Shown here piece after piece: positions 7,228 to 14,374 of a stretch of DNA of 14,374 nt (positions are counted from its first letter, which is position 1; each line of letters begins with the position of its first letter). Location of the stretch: positions 1 through 14,374 of the forward strand of contig CAYJGC010000045.1 in NCBI GenBank assembly GCA_964369725.1, written 5' to 3'. The translations under genes and the position numbers were made by a program. The notes beneath the pieces were generated by a model that worked only from the letters and a program-made list of their open reading frames with translations, did not search any database and was not told the origin of the DNA. The stretch comes from Paraeggerthella sp964369725. Its GTDB lineage: Bacteria; Actinomycetota; Coriobacteriia; Coriobacteriales; Eggerthellaceae.

Positions 7228-7259
7228 TAAAAGGTTGCCTGTAGACAAGCGACCTTTTA
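7228..7259 (-). terminator. Probable terminator after the channel gene
   Basis: Arms TAAAAGGT (7228-7235) and ACCTTTTA (7252-7259) pair completely and the stem extends inward with GC and TGT/ACA pairs. On the minus strand it lies 33 nt past the channel stop and its 3' arm ends in a T run. It may work in both directions. Confidence 0.6.
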
Positions 7260-7292
7260 TACTTAAGCTTTATGGAGATGCTCTCTTATATG

Positions 7293-8129
7293 CTACTTTT
7301 TTTGTTTCTTTTCGTGCTGATACACATCTTCATACGACTGAATCAACCCTTGCACTACTTCCATCTGTTCCTTAAGTTTAGCAAATTCCACCGAAAGCTC
7401 CGCACCTGCAGCAAGCTCCTCTTCAATCTGTACGCTCTTTTGCGTTTCATCAATAGTACCTACCACAATACCTACAACAACATTCACAATGATAAATGCA
7501 GATAGTATTACAAAGGGAACAAAATATGCCCAAGCAAACGGATACGCCTCCATAACGGGACGTGAAATACCCATTGACCAGCTTTCAAGCGTCATCACTT
7601 GGAACAGCGTATAGAACGTATCGCCTAGATTTCCAAACCACTCGGGAAAGGTATCTCCAAAAAGCGAAGTGCCAATGACCGCAAACACGTAGTAAACAAT
7701 ACCCAGCAATACTGCCGTCCAACCCACACCTGGGATGGCGCGCCCCATAGCTTCAACAATAATGCGCATATGACGAAATGCTGAGATGAGTCTAAATACT
7801 CTGAAAGCCCTAAAGGTACGCAAGACACGCACTACTTGAACAGGTATAGGCAAAAGGTTTGCAGGAATTATACAAAGCAGCACAATGATAAAATCAAATA
7901 CATTCCAGGGGTCTTTGAAATACGACAAACGATATGCCGAAAGCTTTAGCACTGCCTCGATGATATAAATCAACAAACAGACCATGTCGACAACATACAA
8001 TGCTTTTGCAACTTGGGGTGGCAAATCCATAGTTTCGATACCAATAATAATGGCGTTTAGCACAATAACTGCCATTATGAATGGTTGAAACCATTTCGCC
8101 TCAACAATTTTTAGTGCTGTATCTCTCAT
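7293..8129 (-). CDS. Bacterial voltage-gated sodium channel (BacNav)
   Basis: Single-domain six-segment cation channel of the cytoplasmic membrane, acting as a homotetramer. 278 residues: S1 about 14-31, S2 42-66, S3 74-93, voltage sensor S4 97-121 with arginines every third residue (RVLRTFRAFRVFR), S5 133-155, pore and S6 199-227. The selectivity filter T180-L-E-S-W-S-M186 is the NavAb-type sodium filter; E182 is the key residue. The C-terminal 45 residues are acidic then Lys/Gln-rich and look like the family's coiled-coil tetramerisation tail. ATG 8129 has GGCGGA close upstream. It stands alone with terminators on both sides and no partner transporter in view, so its physiological role is open. 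Confidence 0.93.
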   Translation of the reverse strand: MRDTALKIVEAKWFQPFIMAVIVLNAIIIGIETMDLPPQVAKALYVVDMVCLLIYIIEAVLKLSAYRLSYFKDPWNVFDFIIVLLCIIPANLLPIPVQVVRVLRTFRAFRVFRLISAFRHMRIIVEAMGRAIPGVGWTAVLLGIVYYVFAVIGTSLFGDTFPEWFGNLGDTFYTLFQVMTLESWSMGISRPVMEAYPFAWAYFVPFVILSAFIIVNVVVGIVVGTIDETQKSVQIEEELAAGAELSVEFAKLKEQMEVVQGLIQSYEDVYQHEKKQKK

Positions 8130-8298
8130 AAATCCGCCCTCTCATTGTTACTTTGTTAACCTTTTTGCTTTCAGCTATTCTACTCTTTGCACGCGGAAAC
8201 GGTAGCGAGAAAAGAACATTTGGCGCAAGTTAAACGCTTATTCAACGCTCGACTACCATCAAACGACCGCATAGCTAAATCACATCATATTCTCGACG

Positions 8299-8338
8299 TT
8301 ACGCAAAAAGCGACCCAACAAGGTCGCCTTTTGCGTAA
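8299..8338 (-). terminator. Strong intrinsic terminator after purH, probably bidirectional
   Basis: A long hairpin with loop 8316-8321, six inner pairs (8310-8315 with 8322-8327), one mismatch, then ten more pairs out to 8299/8338. On the minus strand the inner stem GCGACC/GGTCGC is followed by five T, a typical end for the pur operon 51 nt past purH. The plus strand also has a T run after the inner stem. The rest of 8130-8388 holds the upstream region of the channel gene; no clear promoter was seen. Confidence 0.85.
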
Positions 8339-8388
8339 ACTTATATAACTGACCGCTCTTTAAAACAAGAATCGATTTCCCCAGTATC

Positions 8389-9957
8389 TTAATGGCGGAA
8401 GTGACGATGCCCGGTAAAGACAAGAGCAATATTGTGCTCATCAGCCGCAGCAATAATCTCTTCATCGCGAATAGATCCACCTGGCTCAATGATAGCTACG
8501 ACGCCAGCTTCTGCCAGAGCATCGAGACCGTCACGGAAGGGGAAGAATGCATCAGATGCCGCGATTGATCCCTGAGCATCTTCACCAGCTTGATCTACCG
8601 CTATGCGAGCAGAATTTACACGATTTGGCTGACCTCCGCCTACACCTACCGTTGCACCATCTTTTGTGAGAACAATCGCATTTGATTTAACCGACTTACA
8701 CACCTTCCAAGCAAACAGCATTTCGGCCATCTCCTCTTCAGTTGGTTTGCGCTTGGTTGGAACCGTAAAGGCTGCAGGATCCTCTGCAACTGCGTCAGAA
8801 TCCTGACAAAGCACACCACCTTCAACTGAGCGGTATTCAACCTCTCCGCCAGCCCTATTGATACCACCTGTTGAAAGAATGCGTGCATTGGGCTTGGTTG
8901 CATACATCTCGAGTGCTTCTGCGCTAAATTCTGGCGCAACAATCGCTTCAACAAACTGCTTGTTTTCAAAGATTGCAGCAACAACGTCTGCCCCTACTAC
9001 TCGATTGAACGCCATAACGCCACCAAAAGCACTTACGGGATCACACGTATGCGCGCGCTTATAAGCACTTACTAAGTCTACGTCTTGGGAGACACCACAA
9101 GGAGTTAGATGCTTAATAATCACGCAGGTAGGCTCGGTAAATTCACGAACCGCTGTCCAAGCCGCATCAAGATCCAAATAATTGTTATATGAGAGTTCTT
9201 TTCCTTGATGCTGATAGGCGTATCCCAAACTGTGGTCAGCACCGACATAGTCATCACGACGATAGAAAGCTGCACTTTGATGGGGATTTTCGCCATAACG
9301 CAAATCTTGAACCTTTGTTAAAGAGAGCGCACGAGTGTCAGGGTATTTTTGCTCTCCCTCAAGCTGCACGCCCATCCAAGCAGAAATAGCTCCGTCATAA
9401 GCAGCAGTGGTTCTATAAACTTCCAAAGCAAGTTTTGCGCGCGTTTCACGCGTAGTTGCGCCCTCGTTTTCACGCATTTCATCCAAAATAGCATCATACA
9501 TAGCAGGATTAGTAACAACCGAAACACTTTCAAAGTTCTTTGCAGCAGAACGCAGCATTGACGGACCACCAATATCAATATTTTCGATACAAGTGGCAAA
9601 ATCTGCTCCACTTGCAACGGTTTTTTCAAAAGCATAGAGATTGACAACTACCATGTCTATCATTTCGATGCCATGGCTCGCTGCTTGCGCCATATGATTC
9701 TCATCATCGCGACGAGCAAGAAGACCTCCATGCACGCGAGGGTGTAGGGTCTTTACCCGTCCGTCCATCATTTCAGGAAATTGAGTTACGTCATCAATGG
9801 GAGTAACCTCAATGCCGGCTTCTTTAATTGCGCGAGCCGTTCCTCCTGTCGAGATAATTTCTGCACCAAATTCTTCCACCAAAGCTCGTGCAAAATCGGT
9901 GATGCCGCTTTTGTCTGTCACAGACATTAAAACTCGTTTAACCTTAGGGTTGCTCAT
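8389..9957 (-). CDS. purH: Bifunctional AICAR formyltransferase / IMP cyclohydrolase PurH
   Basis: Performs the last two steps of de novo purine synthesis, AICAR to FAICAR (10-formyl-THF donor) to IMP. 522 residues, standard size. N-terminal MGS-like cyclohydrolase domain: VLMSVTDKSGI (9-19), EIISTGGTARAI (33-44), MMDGRVKTLHPRVHGGLLARR (63-83). C-terminal transformylase domain carries the catalytic IIKHLTPCGV segment, then FFPFRDGLDALAEAGV and ends IALVFTGHRHFRH as in intact homologues. ATG 9957 has an AGAGGA site about 10 nt upstream. It is the last gene of the purM-purN-xdhC-like-purH run, 47 nt after the XdhC-like stop, and is followed by a strong terminator. Confidence 0.97.
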   Translation of the reverse strand: MSNPKVKRVLMSVTDKSGITDFARALVEEFGAEIISTGGTARAIKEAGIEVTPIDDVTQFPEMMDGRVKTLHPRVHGGLLARRDDENHMAQAASHGIEMIDMVVVNLYAFEKTVASGADFATCIENIDIGGPSMLRSAAKNFESVSVVTNPAMYDAILDEMRENEGATTRETRAKLALEVYRTTAAYDGAISAWMGVQLEGEQKYPDTRALSLTKVQDLRYGENPHQSAAFYRRDDYVGADHSLGYAYQHQGKELSYNNYLDLDAAWTAVREFTEPTCVIIKHLTPCGVSQDVDLVSAYKRAHTCDPVSAFGGVMAFNRVVGADVVAAIFENKQFVEAIVAPEFSAEALEMYATKPNARILSTGGINRAGGEVEYRSVEGGVLCQDSDAVAEDPAAFTVPTKRKPTEEEMAEMLFAWKVCKSVKSNAIVLTKDGATVGVGGGQPNRVNSARIAVDQAGEDAQGSIAASDAFFPFRDGLDALAEAGVVAIIEPGGSIRDEEIIAAADEHNIALVFTGHRHFRH

Positions 9958-10004
9958 TTTTGTCGTTCCTCTCTCCTCATGTTATCTGATGTACACAAAC
10001 AAAT

Positions 10005-10994
10005 CTATTGGCCTAAACTCTGATTATGCTTAATGCGCGCACTTTCGCTATAGCGCTGCTTGTATCGAATATCAACCAACTCTGCAACAATGGCTATAGC
10101 TAATTCGGCGGGTGTTTTTGCGCCAAACTTTAATCCTATTGGTCGCTTAATGCGATCCCAATCTTCACTGCTTAAGCCTTTTGCATAAGCAAGGCTGCGT
10201 ACACTCTCATTCTTTCCCGCACAACCCATCATGCCAATATAATGAGCTTTGTGCTTTGCTGCCCAGACGCAAGCTTCTGGGTCAAACATGTGACCTCTCG
10301 TTAGAACACAGACATAATCTTCGGGTTGCGCCTTAAGCTTGTCCAGACTGTCATAATTAGCTCCGTCAAGAATGAAGCGTTCTGCGAGGGGGAATCGTTG
10401 CTCGTTCACATACGATTGATCATAATCCACAACATTAACCGCAAAGCCTACATGGTGAGCAAGCGCAGCAACTTCACACGATGCATCAGATGCACCCAAA
10501 AGCCACACACGGACTTTTTCAAACAGAGGCACGCTCAGCCATGTTAATCCTTCAAATTGCTCATTATGCATAGAAGGACCGCGTGTCACATCTTTCATCT
10601 GAAAAGCATCCCGTGGCGAATAGACCCGTGATGCAACAATTTCTTTTGCATCGTTGCAAAAGAATACTAATGGTTCAGCATCGGCAGAACCCTGATTCCC
10701 ATATTTTTTGGTAACCTCATTATCGGTATTTTGAACGGCTTCGGCACCATCAAACACCACCTTAAAGCCTAACCAACCTAAATCGCCTTCATCTATCGCT
10801 CTAACTGCGCGCTCAAAAACCACTGCATCTGCCGTAGTAAAGCGTTGAGCTATTACCTTGAGATAGTCTGAATCAACGTGCTCGTTACCTGCAAGTGCCT
10901 GCATTGAAAAGCAGGGGAAGTCCTCCACAGAGAGGTTCACTTTTCTACCCGCACGTAAATCTTGAGCCAAACCATACAGCACATCTCTTATCAT
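10005..10994 (-). CDS. XdhC/CoxI-like protein embedded in the purine operon
   Basis: The C-terminal half belongs to the XdhC family, whose members bind and sulfurate molybdenum cofactor for insertion into xanthine dehydrogenase and related hydroxylases. Visible blocks: VCVLTRGHMFDPEAC (228-242), YIGMMGCAGK (252-261), and RPIGLKFGAKTPAELAIAIVAELV (284-307). Deviations: the Rossmann start usually reads GxGHxG but here is LLGASDAS (165-172), and residues 1-150 lack the PRxxGAxM and GGCxE blocks of the N-terminal XdhC domain. 329 residues. ATG 10994 overlaps the purN stop as ATGA, so it is coupled to purN. No xanthine dehydrogenase, selenium or molybdopterin gene is in the window. It may be a divergent XdhC with a changed ligand; function is not established. 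Confidence 0.8.
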   Translation of the reverse strand: MIRDVLYGLAQDLRAGRKVNLSVEDFPCFSMQALAGNEHVDSDYLKVIAQRFTTADAVVFERAVRAIDEGDLGWLGFKVVFDGAEAVQNTDNEVTKKYGNQGSADAEPLVFFCNDAKEIVASRVYSPRDAFQMKDVTRGPSMHNEQFEGLTWLSVPLFEKVRVWLLGASDASCEVAALAHHVGFAVNVVDYDQSYVNEQRFPLAERFILDGANYDSLDKLKAQPEDYVCVLTRGHMFDPEACVWAAKHKAHYIGMMGCAGKNESVRSLAYAKGLSSEDWDRIKRPIGLKFGAKTPAELAIAIVAELVDIRYKQRYSESARIKHNQSLGQ

Positions 10995-11602
10995 GCAATG
11001 CGCACCTTTCCTCCTGGCGTCACACTCACGCGACCTTCTGCAATCTTGCGCAACACATCTGGATATATTGCGTGTTCTACTTCATGGATGCGGGTCTCTA
11101 AATCTTCAAGGGTGTCACCCTCATGCACGCAAACAGCACGCTGCGCCACAATAGGGCCTAAATCATAGTCTTCATTAGCAAAATGAACAGTAACACCCGT
11201 CACTTTTACTCCCAAATCAAAAGCATCTTTTATTGCATGAGCTCCTTTAAACGATGGCAGCAAAGCGGGGTGTAAGTTTAGTACGCGATTAGGAAAGGCA
11301 TCTAATAACACCGGTGTCACCTTGCGCATATAACCAGCCATTACCACATACTGAGCATCAACCTCTCGTAGTTCTTTCAGAATGAGCTCATCAGCAGCTA
11401 TGCGGTCTTCGTATATCTCACGATTTAGGACTACCGTAGCTATACCCGCAGCACGTGCTCGCTCAATCCCGTAGGCGTCCGGACGAGAGGACACTACTGC
11501 CACAATCTCTACAGGAAGATTGTCGTTGTCAATAGCATCTATAATTGCTTGCAAGTTTGAGCCGCTACCAGAAAGCAACACACCAATTTTTAGAGGAGTC
11601 AT
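10991..11602 (-). CDS. purN: Phosphoribosylglycinamide formyltransferase PurN
   Basis: Transfers the formyl group of 10-formyl-THF to GAR, the third step of purine synthesis. 203 residues, normal. Catalytic triad positions match the E. coli enzyme with a shift of three: N109 and H111 in VLNLHPALLPSFKG, and D147 in HFANEDYDLGPIV. The phosphate loop SGSGSNLQAI lies at 11-20. ATG 11602 has AAAGG upstream. It starts 31 nt after purM and its TGA overlaps the XdhC-like start by four bases. Confidence 0.97.
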   Translation of the reverse strand: MTPLKIGVLLSGSGSNLQAIIDAIDNDNLPVEIVAVVSSRPDAYGIERARAAGIATVVLNREIYEDRIAADELILKELREVDAQYVVMAGYMRKVTPVLLDAFPNRVLNLHPALLPSFKGAHAIKDAFDLGVKVTGVTVHFANEDYDLGPIVAQRAVCVHEGDTLEDLETRIHEVEHAIYPDVLRKIAEGRVSVTPGGKVRIA

Positions 11603-11633
11603 TCCCTAGCCTTTCAAAAACATGAACAGAGTA

Positions 11634-12776
11634 TTATTTAAATGCGTACAACGTACCTTCATTCAAGTAGCAAACTTCTCCCGACCCCTCCACAACACAA
11701 CCTATACGATACGTTGTCTCACCAACACGAGTTAATGCGGCTTCTACCTTTTCGATATGAGCAGGATTCACAATTAAGACGAGCCCCATACCCATATTAA
11801 AAGTTTTAAGCGCATTGCTTTCATCTAAACGCGCCGCATCGCAAACGTATTTTACGATAGGAGGAACAGGCCAGGTACCCAAGCTTACTTGAGCGTCAAG
11901 CGTATTTGGCAATGCGCGATTAAGGTTTTCACTAATGCCACCACCCGTGATATGCGCCAACGCATGAACGGCATCGGGGCACGCGCGCAATGCTTCCAAA
12001 ACTGGCTTTACATACATACGCGTAGGGTCAAGCAGCGCATCTTGCAAACTACGTCCGCCTAATTCTTCTCGCGCCAAACGGAGCTCGTATTGAGTCTTTC
12101 CTTCAACACACACCTTTCGCGCAAGAGAATATCCATTGGAGTGCAGGCCGCTAGAAGCGAGACCAACCAGAATATCTCCTTCGTGAACTGCAGCAGGGTC
12201 GAGCATTTTTTTGCGATCGACTATTCCTACGCAAAATCCAGACAAGTCATAGTCATCGGGATCCATAACGCCTGGATGTTCTGCCATTTCTCCACCAATA
12301 AGCGCACATCCCGCTTGCTTACAACCTTCGCCAATTCCCTTCATTATCTCTGCCATCGCTTCAGCACGAAGCTTGCCGATAGCAACATAATCAAGGAAGA
12401 ACAGGGGCTCTGCGCCAGTAGCCAAAATATCGTTTGCGCACATAGCCACTAAATCGATACCCACCGTATCATGTTTTCCCGCAAGCTGAGCTACCTGCAG
12501 CTTAGTACCAACTCCATCTGTACCACTCACCAACAAAGGATCTTCCATGTCTTTAGCAGCAGCTATAGAAAACAAGCCACCAAAACCACCGATATCTCCC
12601 ACTACTTCTGGTCGGTACGTCTCATGAACGATATCCTTGATTGCATCTATCGCTCGAGCGCCTTCAGCAGTATCGACCCCAGCCTGCGCATACGTAATAG
12701 AGTCTTCATTCATCCAACTAGGCATAGCAGGCTTACCTTCAGTCTCATACGCATTAACGGTTATTCTTTCGGCCAT
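11634..12776 (-). CDS. purM: Phosphoribosylformylglycinamidine cyclo-ligase PurM (AIR synthase)
   Basis: ATP-dependent ring closure of FGAM to AIR, step five of purine synthesis. 380 residues, slightly longer than the usual 345-350 because of a roughly 25-residue N-terminal extension before ITYAQAGVD. Signatures: YAQAGVDTAEGARAI, DIGGFGGLFS, ADPLLVSGTDGVGTK-type block seen as LLVSGTDGVGTKLQVA, GIDLVAMCANDILATGAEPLFFLDY family segment, ALIGGEMAEHPGV, and AHITGGGISENLNRALP. ATG 12776 is preferred because GGAG lies 5 nt before it; an in-frame GTA-region start at 12794 would overlap that site. First gene of the purine operon, 58 nt after the sortase stop with no terminator between, so some read-through from the sortase is possible. 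Confidence 0.96.
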   Translation of the reverse strand: MAERITVNAYETEGKPAMPSWMNEDSITYAQAGVDTAEGARAIDAIKDIVHETYRPEVVGDIGGFGGLFSIAAAKDMEDPLLVSGTDGVGTKLQVAQLAGKHDTVGIDLVAMCANDILATGAEPLFFLDYVAIGKLRAEAMAEIMKGIGEGCKQAGCALIGGEMAEHPGVMDPDDYDLSGFCVGIVDRKKMLDPAAVHEGDILVGLASSGLHSNGYSLARKVCVEGKTQYELRLAREELGGRSLQDALLDPTRMYVKPVLEALRACPDAVHALAHITGGGISENLNRALPNTLDAQVSLGTWPVPPIVKYVCDAARLDESNALKTFNMGMGLVLIVNPAHIEKVEAALTRVGETTYRIGCVVEGSGEVCYLNEGTLYAFK

Positions 12777-12805
12777 CTCTTCTCCTTTTACCACACACTA
12801 GAGCT

Positions 12806-12814
12806 ATATTATCA
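12806..12814 (-). promoter_or_regulatory. Candidate extended -10 promoter element for the purine operon
   Basis: On the minus strand TGATAATAT gives an extended -10 (TGn then TAATAT) about 30 nt upstream of the purM ATG. No good -35 is seen, which is tolerable for an extended -10. No purine riboswitch is visible in this short leader. Confidence 0.4.
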
Positions 12815-12834
12815 AACGCTCCCTACTCTAACTA

Positions 12835-14061
12835 TTATTGTTCTGCTGCCATCTCTTCTGCTGCATTGCTTGTTGCATCTACTGCCCCTGGATCTACCGT
12901 AGTTCCCTCAGATGCAGACACGCCTCCATTTGAAGTAGTTGAATCTTGCACGTAAGAAAACAGCACGATACGACCATCACTAGGCAGATTATCGCAGGTG
13001 GAGAAAGTAAACAGCTTTCCCATATCAGCGGGGGCTGGAATATCTGTTACCGAATACAAAGAACGATCAATTTTATCCTGGATATATGCCACGCGCTCCT
13101 CTTCAGTATTAAACGAGGTCTGAACCAAAGGATCATCTGCGGCACAGTGAATAAGAGCAAACGTGTTAAGTTTAAAATTTCCTTGCGGCGTTAAAACATA
13201 CACCGTACGATTTTCATTAAACCCATCCGTTTTAATCCAGTCTGCGATATCGGCGAACATAGAGCCATCATTAAGGTTATGTCCATACATAAAATTATTT
13301 GCATCAGAGAAAAATTCGGAATTACGGTAATCGAGAAAAACTGACCCAAATGTTGCTATTAGCCCTTCTGAACCCTTAAAATCATGAGTAAGGTACCAAT
13401 CATTGTCCTCACCCTGCACAACAGGATAGTTAATTTCAGTTCCTGGAATATAAAGCCAAGCGACTGTATCAGGATTTATCGCCAAAAGCGCATCCCAGTC
13501 TACGGTCAAATCAGACAAAGCGACCCCTTCAATGTCAGCAGGTTCCACAAAAGCAACTTCGGCAACCTCGTCATTTAGTTTTTGACCTTGCCAATAGCTA
13601 AAACCAATTACTCCCAACGCAATAAGAGCACAAACAAAAATGATGAGAGAAACCCAGAAAACTACACGCCAAGGGCCATTCTTTTTATGGCTACTCTTGC
13701 TATATTGCGAACGTGAATAAGACTCAGGTCCTGAAACCTGTGAGGTGGCTGGACGCGTAGCAGCCTGCGAAGGGCTCATAACAGGTACGTGACGAGGAGC
13801 CTGCGAGCGTTGCCCTGTCTGCCAAGATTTTGACTGATTCCACTGTGCTTGAGAGGCGGAATTCTGCTGAGAATATCGCGGAGCCTCACTTTGTCGAGCA
13901 GGAAGAGTTGGCTGAGTCTCCGTACGCACATTCCTTAAATCTGGGTTGCCATGAGACGCATGTGGGCGCGCATGTCGTGCTTGAGGGCTTGAATGATGGG
14001 TTTCAGGTCTCCCATGACGCGCTTGAGGTCGCTCATGAGGATCGCGTTGATGGTTGGGCAT
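12835..14061 (-). CDS. Class B sortase with long His/Arg/Gln-rich N-terminal tail
   Basis: Membrane-anchored cysteine transpeptidase that attaches proteins to the cell wall or pilin partners. 408 residues. Residues 1-128 are a low-complexity, positively charged tail with an imperfect 15-residue repeat (RPQARHGRPETHHSS, then SPQARHARPHASHGN); a membrane segment lies at about 132-156. The catalytic domain follows: WLYIPGTEINYPVVQG (202-217), H261 in FMYGHNLNDGSMFADI, C356 in FTFSTCDN and R364 in SDGRIVLFS. A Ser/Ala/Glu-rich tail of about 38 residues closes the protein. The YGHN and N-terminal membrane anchor fit class B. ATG 14061 has AAAGG 7 nt upstream. No sorting-signal substrate is seen nearby. 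Confidence 0.9.
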   Translation of the reverse strand: MPNHQRDPHERPQARHGRPETHHSSPQARHARPHASHGNPDLRNVRTETQPTLPARQSEAPRYSQQNSASQAQWNQSKSWQTGQRSQAPRHVPVMSPSQAATRPATSQVSGPESYSRSQYSKSSHKKNGPWRVVFWVSLIIFVCALIALGVIGFSYWQGQKLNDEVAEVAFVEPADIEGVALSDLTVDWDALLAINPDTVAWLYIPGTEINYPVVQGEDNDWYLTHDFKGSEGLIATFGSVFLDYRNSEFFSDANNFMYGHNLNDGSMFADIADWIKTDGFNENRTVYVLTPQGNFKLNTFALIHCAADDPLVQTSFNTEEERVAYIQDKIDRSLYSVTDIPAPADMGKLFTFSTCDNLPSDGRIVLFSYVQDSTTSNGGVSASEGTTVDPGAVDATSNAAEEMAAEQ

Positions 14062-14151
14062 ACATTACCTTTCGGGTGACGGCATTCTCGTACTGCATAC
14101 TTATATGCAGCCACTCGCTGCCGCTTCTTTCATATGGAATACATACTACGT

Positions 14152-14175
14152 AAAACGCCCCCTTTAAAGGAGGCG
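14152..14175 (-). terminator. Intrinsic terminator between small membrane peptide gene and sortase
   Basis: On the minus strand CGCCTCC and GGGGGCG pair (one U-G wobble) around TTTAAA and are followed by four T. It should end the transcript of the 38-residue gene, implying that the sortase has its own promoter in 14062-14151, where I see only weak candidates. Confidence 0.7.
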
Positions 14176-14200
14176 CAAGAAATAAAAACGCAATAAATTC

Positions 14201-14227
14201 AGCAAGCGAAAGAAAATCTTTCTTGCT
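14201..14227. terminator. Second hairpin just after the small gene
   Basis: Arms AGCAAG (14201-14206) and CTTGCT (14222-14227) with inner AAAG/CTTT pairs around AAAAT. The plus strand has TTTT right after the stem while the minus strand does not, so its direction of action is unclear. It begins 5 nt past the small gene's stop. Confidence 0.45.
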
Positions 14228-14232
14228 TTTTA

Positions 14233-14349
14233 CTATTTCTTCATCTCGTCAATAAAGCCTTTTGCAATGAAGCCAATGACGATCAGGACGATGACTCCCA
14301 CGCCAATCCAAATTGCCTCCATAGGCACACTCATACCAAATACTTCCAT
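14233..14349 (-). CDS. Small single-span membrane protein, 38 residues
   Basis: Function not recognised. ATG 14349 is preceded by AAGGGG at 7 nt, a strong ribosome site. The product is MEVFGMSVPMEAI, then an uninterrupted hydrophobic stretch WIGVGVIVLIVIGFIA (about residues 14-29), then a charged tail KGFIDEMKK. This is a clean one-pass membrane peptide with a likely cytoplasmic Lys-rich end. It is followed by two hairpins, one a convincing terminator. The position upstream of the sortase on the same strand may be chance, since the terminator separates them. Evidence for coding is the start context plus the membrane-peptide pattern; no homologue is recalled. Confidence 0.7.
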   Translation of the reverse strand: MEVFGMSVPMEAIWIGVGVIVLIVIGFIAKGFIDEMKK

Positions 14350-14374
14350 GATTCAACCCCTTCATTTGTGCACG

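Larger units (their letters stand above)
6981..7292. other. Intergenic region between convergent ddaH and channel genes
   Basis: 312 nt without a recognisable gene. It holds the ddaH terminator (7071-7106) and a second hairpin (7228-7259). A segment at 7124-7195 has a six-base complementary pair, AGAGGT and ACCTCT, and a well-spaced AGGAG before an eight-codon ORF; neither is enough to call an RNA or a peptide. Confidence 0.6.

Noticed and set aside
14104..14136. Ten-codon ORF upstream of the sortase
   Set aside because: No ribosome site and no supporting context.
13830..14153. Plus-strand 107-codon open frame opposite the sortase N-terminus
   Set aside because: It is the shadow of the repetitive His/Arg-rich sortase tail; no ribosome site and no protein family likeness.

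Overview
The window looks like a chromosomal segment of a low-to-moderate GC actinobacterium, most likely a Coriobacteriia member of the Atopobium/Lancefieldella/Olsenella type. This is an inference from gene content (thiSFGH, purM-purN-xdhC-like-purH, a class B sortase, an arginine-derivative hydrolase) and protein style; no rRNA or marker gene is present to prove it. Almost every gene is on the minus strand; the one clear plus-strand gene is a DDAH-like hydrolase. Positions 3295-3394 are an assembly gap of 100 N.

Layout. (1) 1-2668, minus: a thiazole-synthesis operon thiS-thiF-thiG-thiH; thiH runs off the left edge. ThiF adenylates ThiS, whose C-terminal Gly-Gly end carries sulfur; ThiH supplies dehydroglycine from tyrosine; ThiG builds the thiazole ring. 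(2) 2693-4618, minus: a disturbed accessory island with a Fic-domain gene interrupted by the assembly gap, a 44-codon vestige of a DUF262 (GmrSD-like) gene overlapping its start, broken ORF pieces on both sides, and a 21-nt tandem repeat inside fic. (3) 4619-6058, minus: a RumA-type rRNA uracil methyltransferase, divergent from (4) the DDAH-like hydrolase at 6204-6980, which is followed by an intrinsic terminator. (5) 7293-8129, minus: a bacterial voltage-gated sodium channel. (6) 8389-12776, minus: purine operon purM, purN, an XdhC-like gene and purH, closed by a strong terminator. (7) 12835-14349, minus: a class B sortase and a 38-residue single-span membrane peptide.

How the genes work together: the thi genes form one pathway cluster, and the pur genes give the GAR transformylase, AIR synthase and last two IMP steps. 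The XdhC-like protein is translationally coupled to purN, so purine synthesis is co-expressed with a protein of the molybdo-hydroxylase maturation family. The most curious area is the Fic/DUF262 island, which looks like the remains of a defence or toxin-antitoxin-like operon reduced by deletion, with the fic frame itself apparently intact once the artificial gap is closed.
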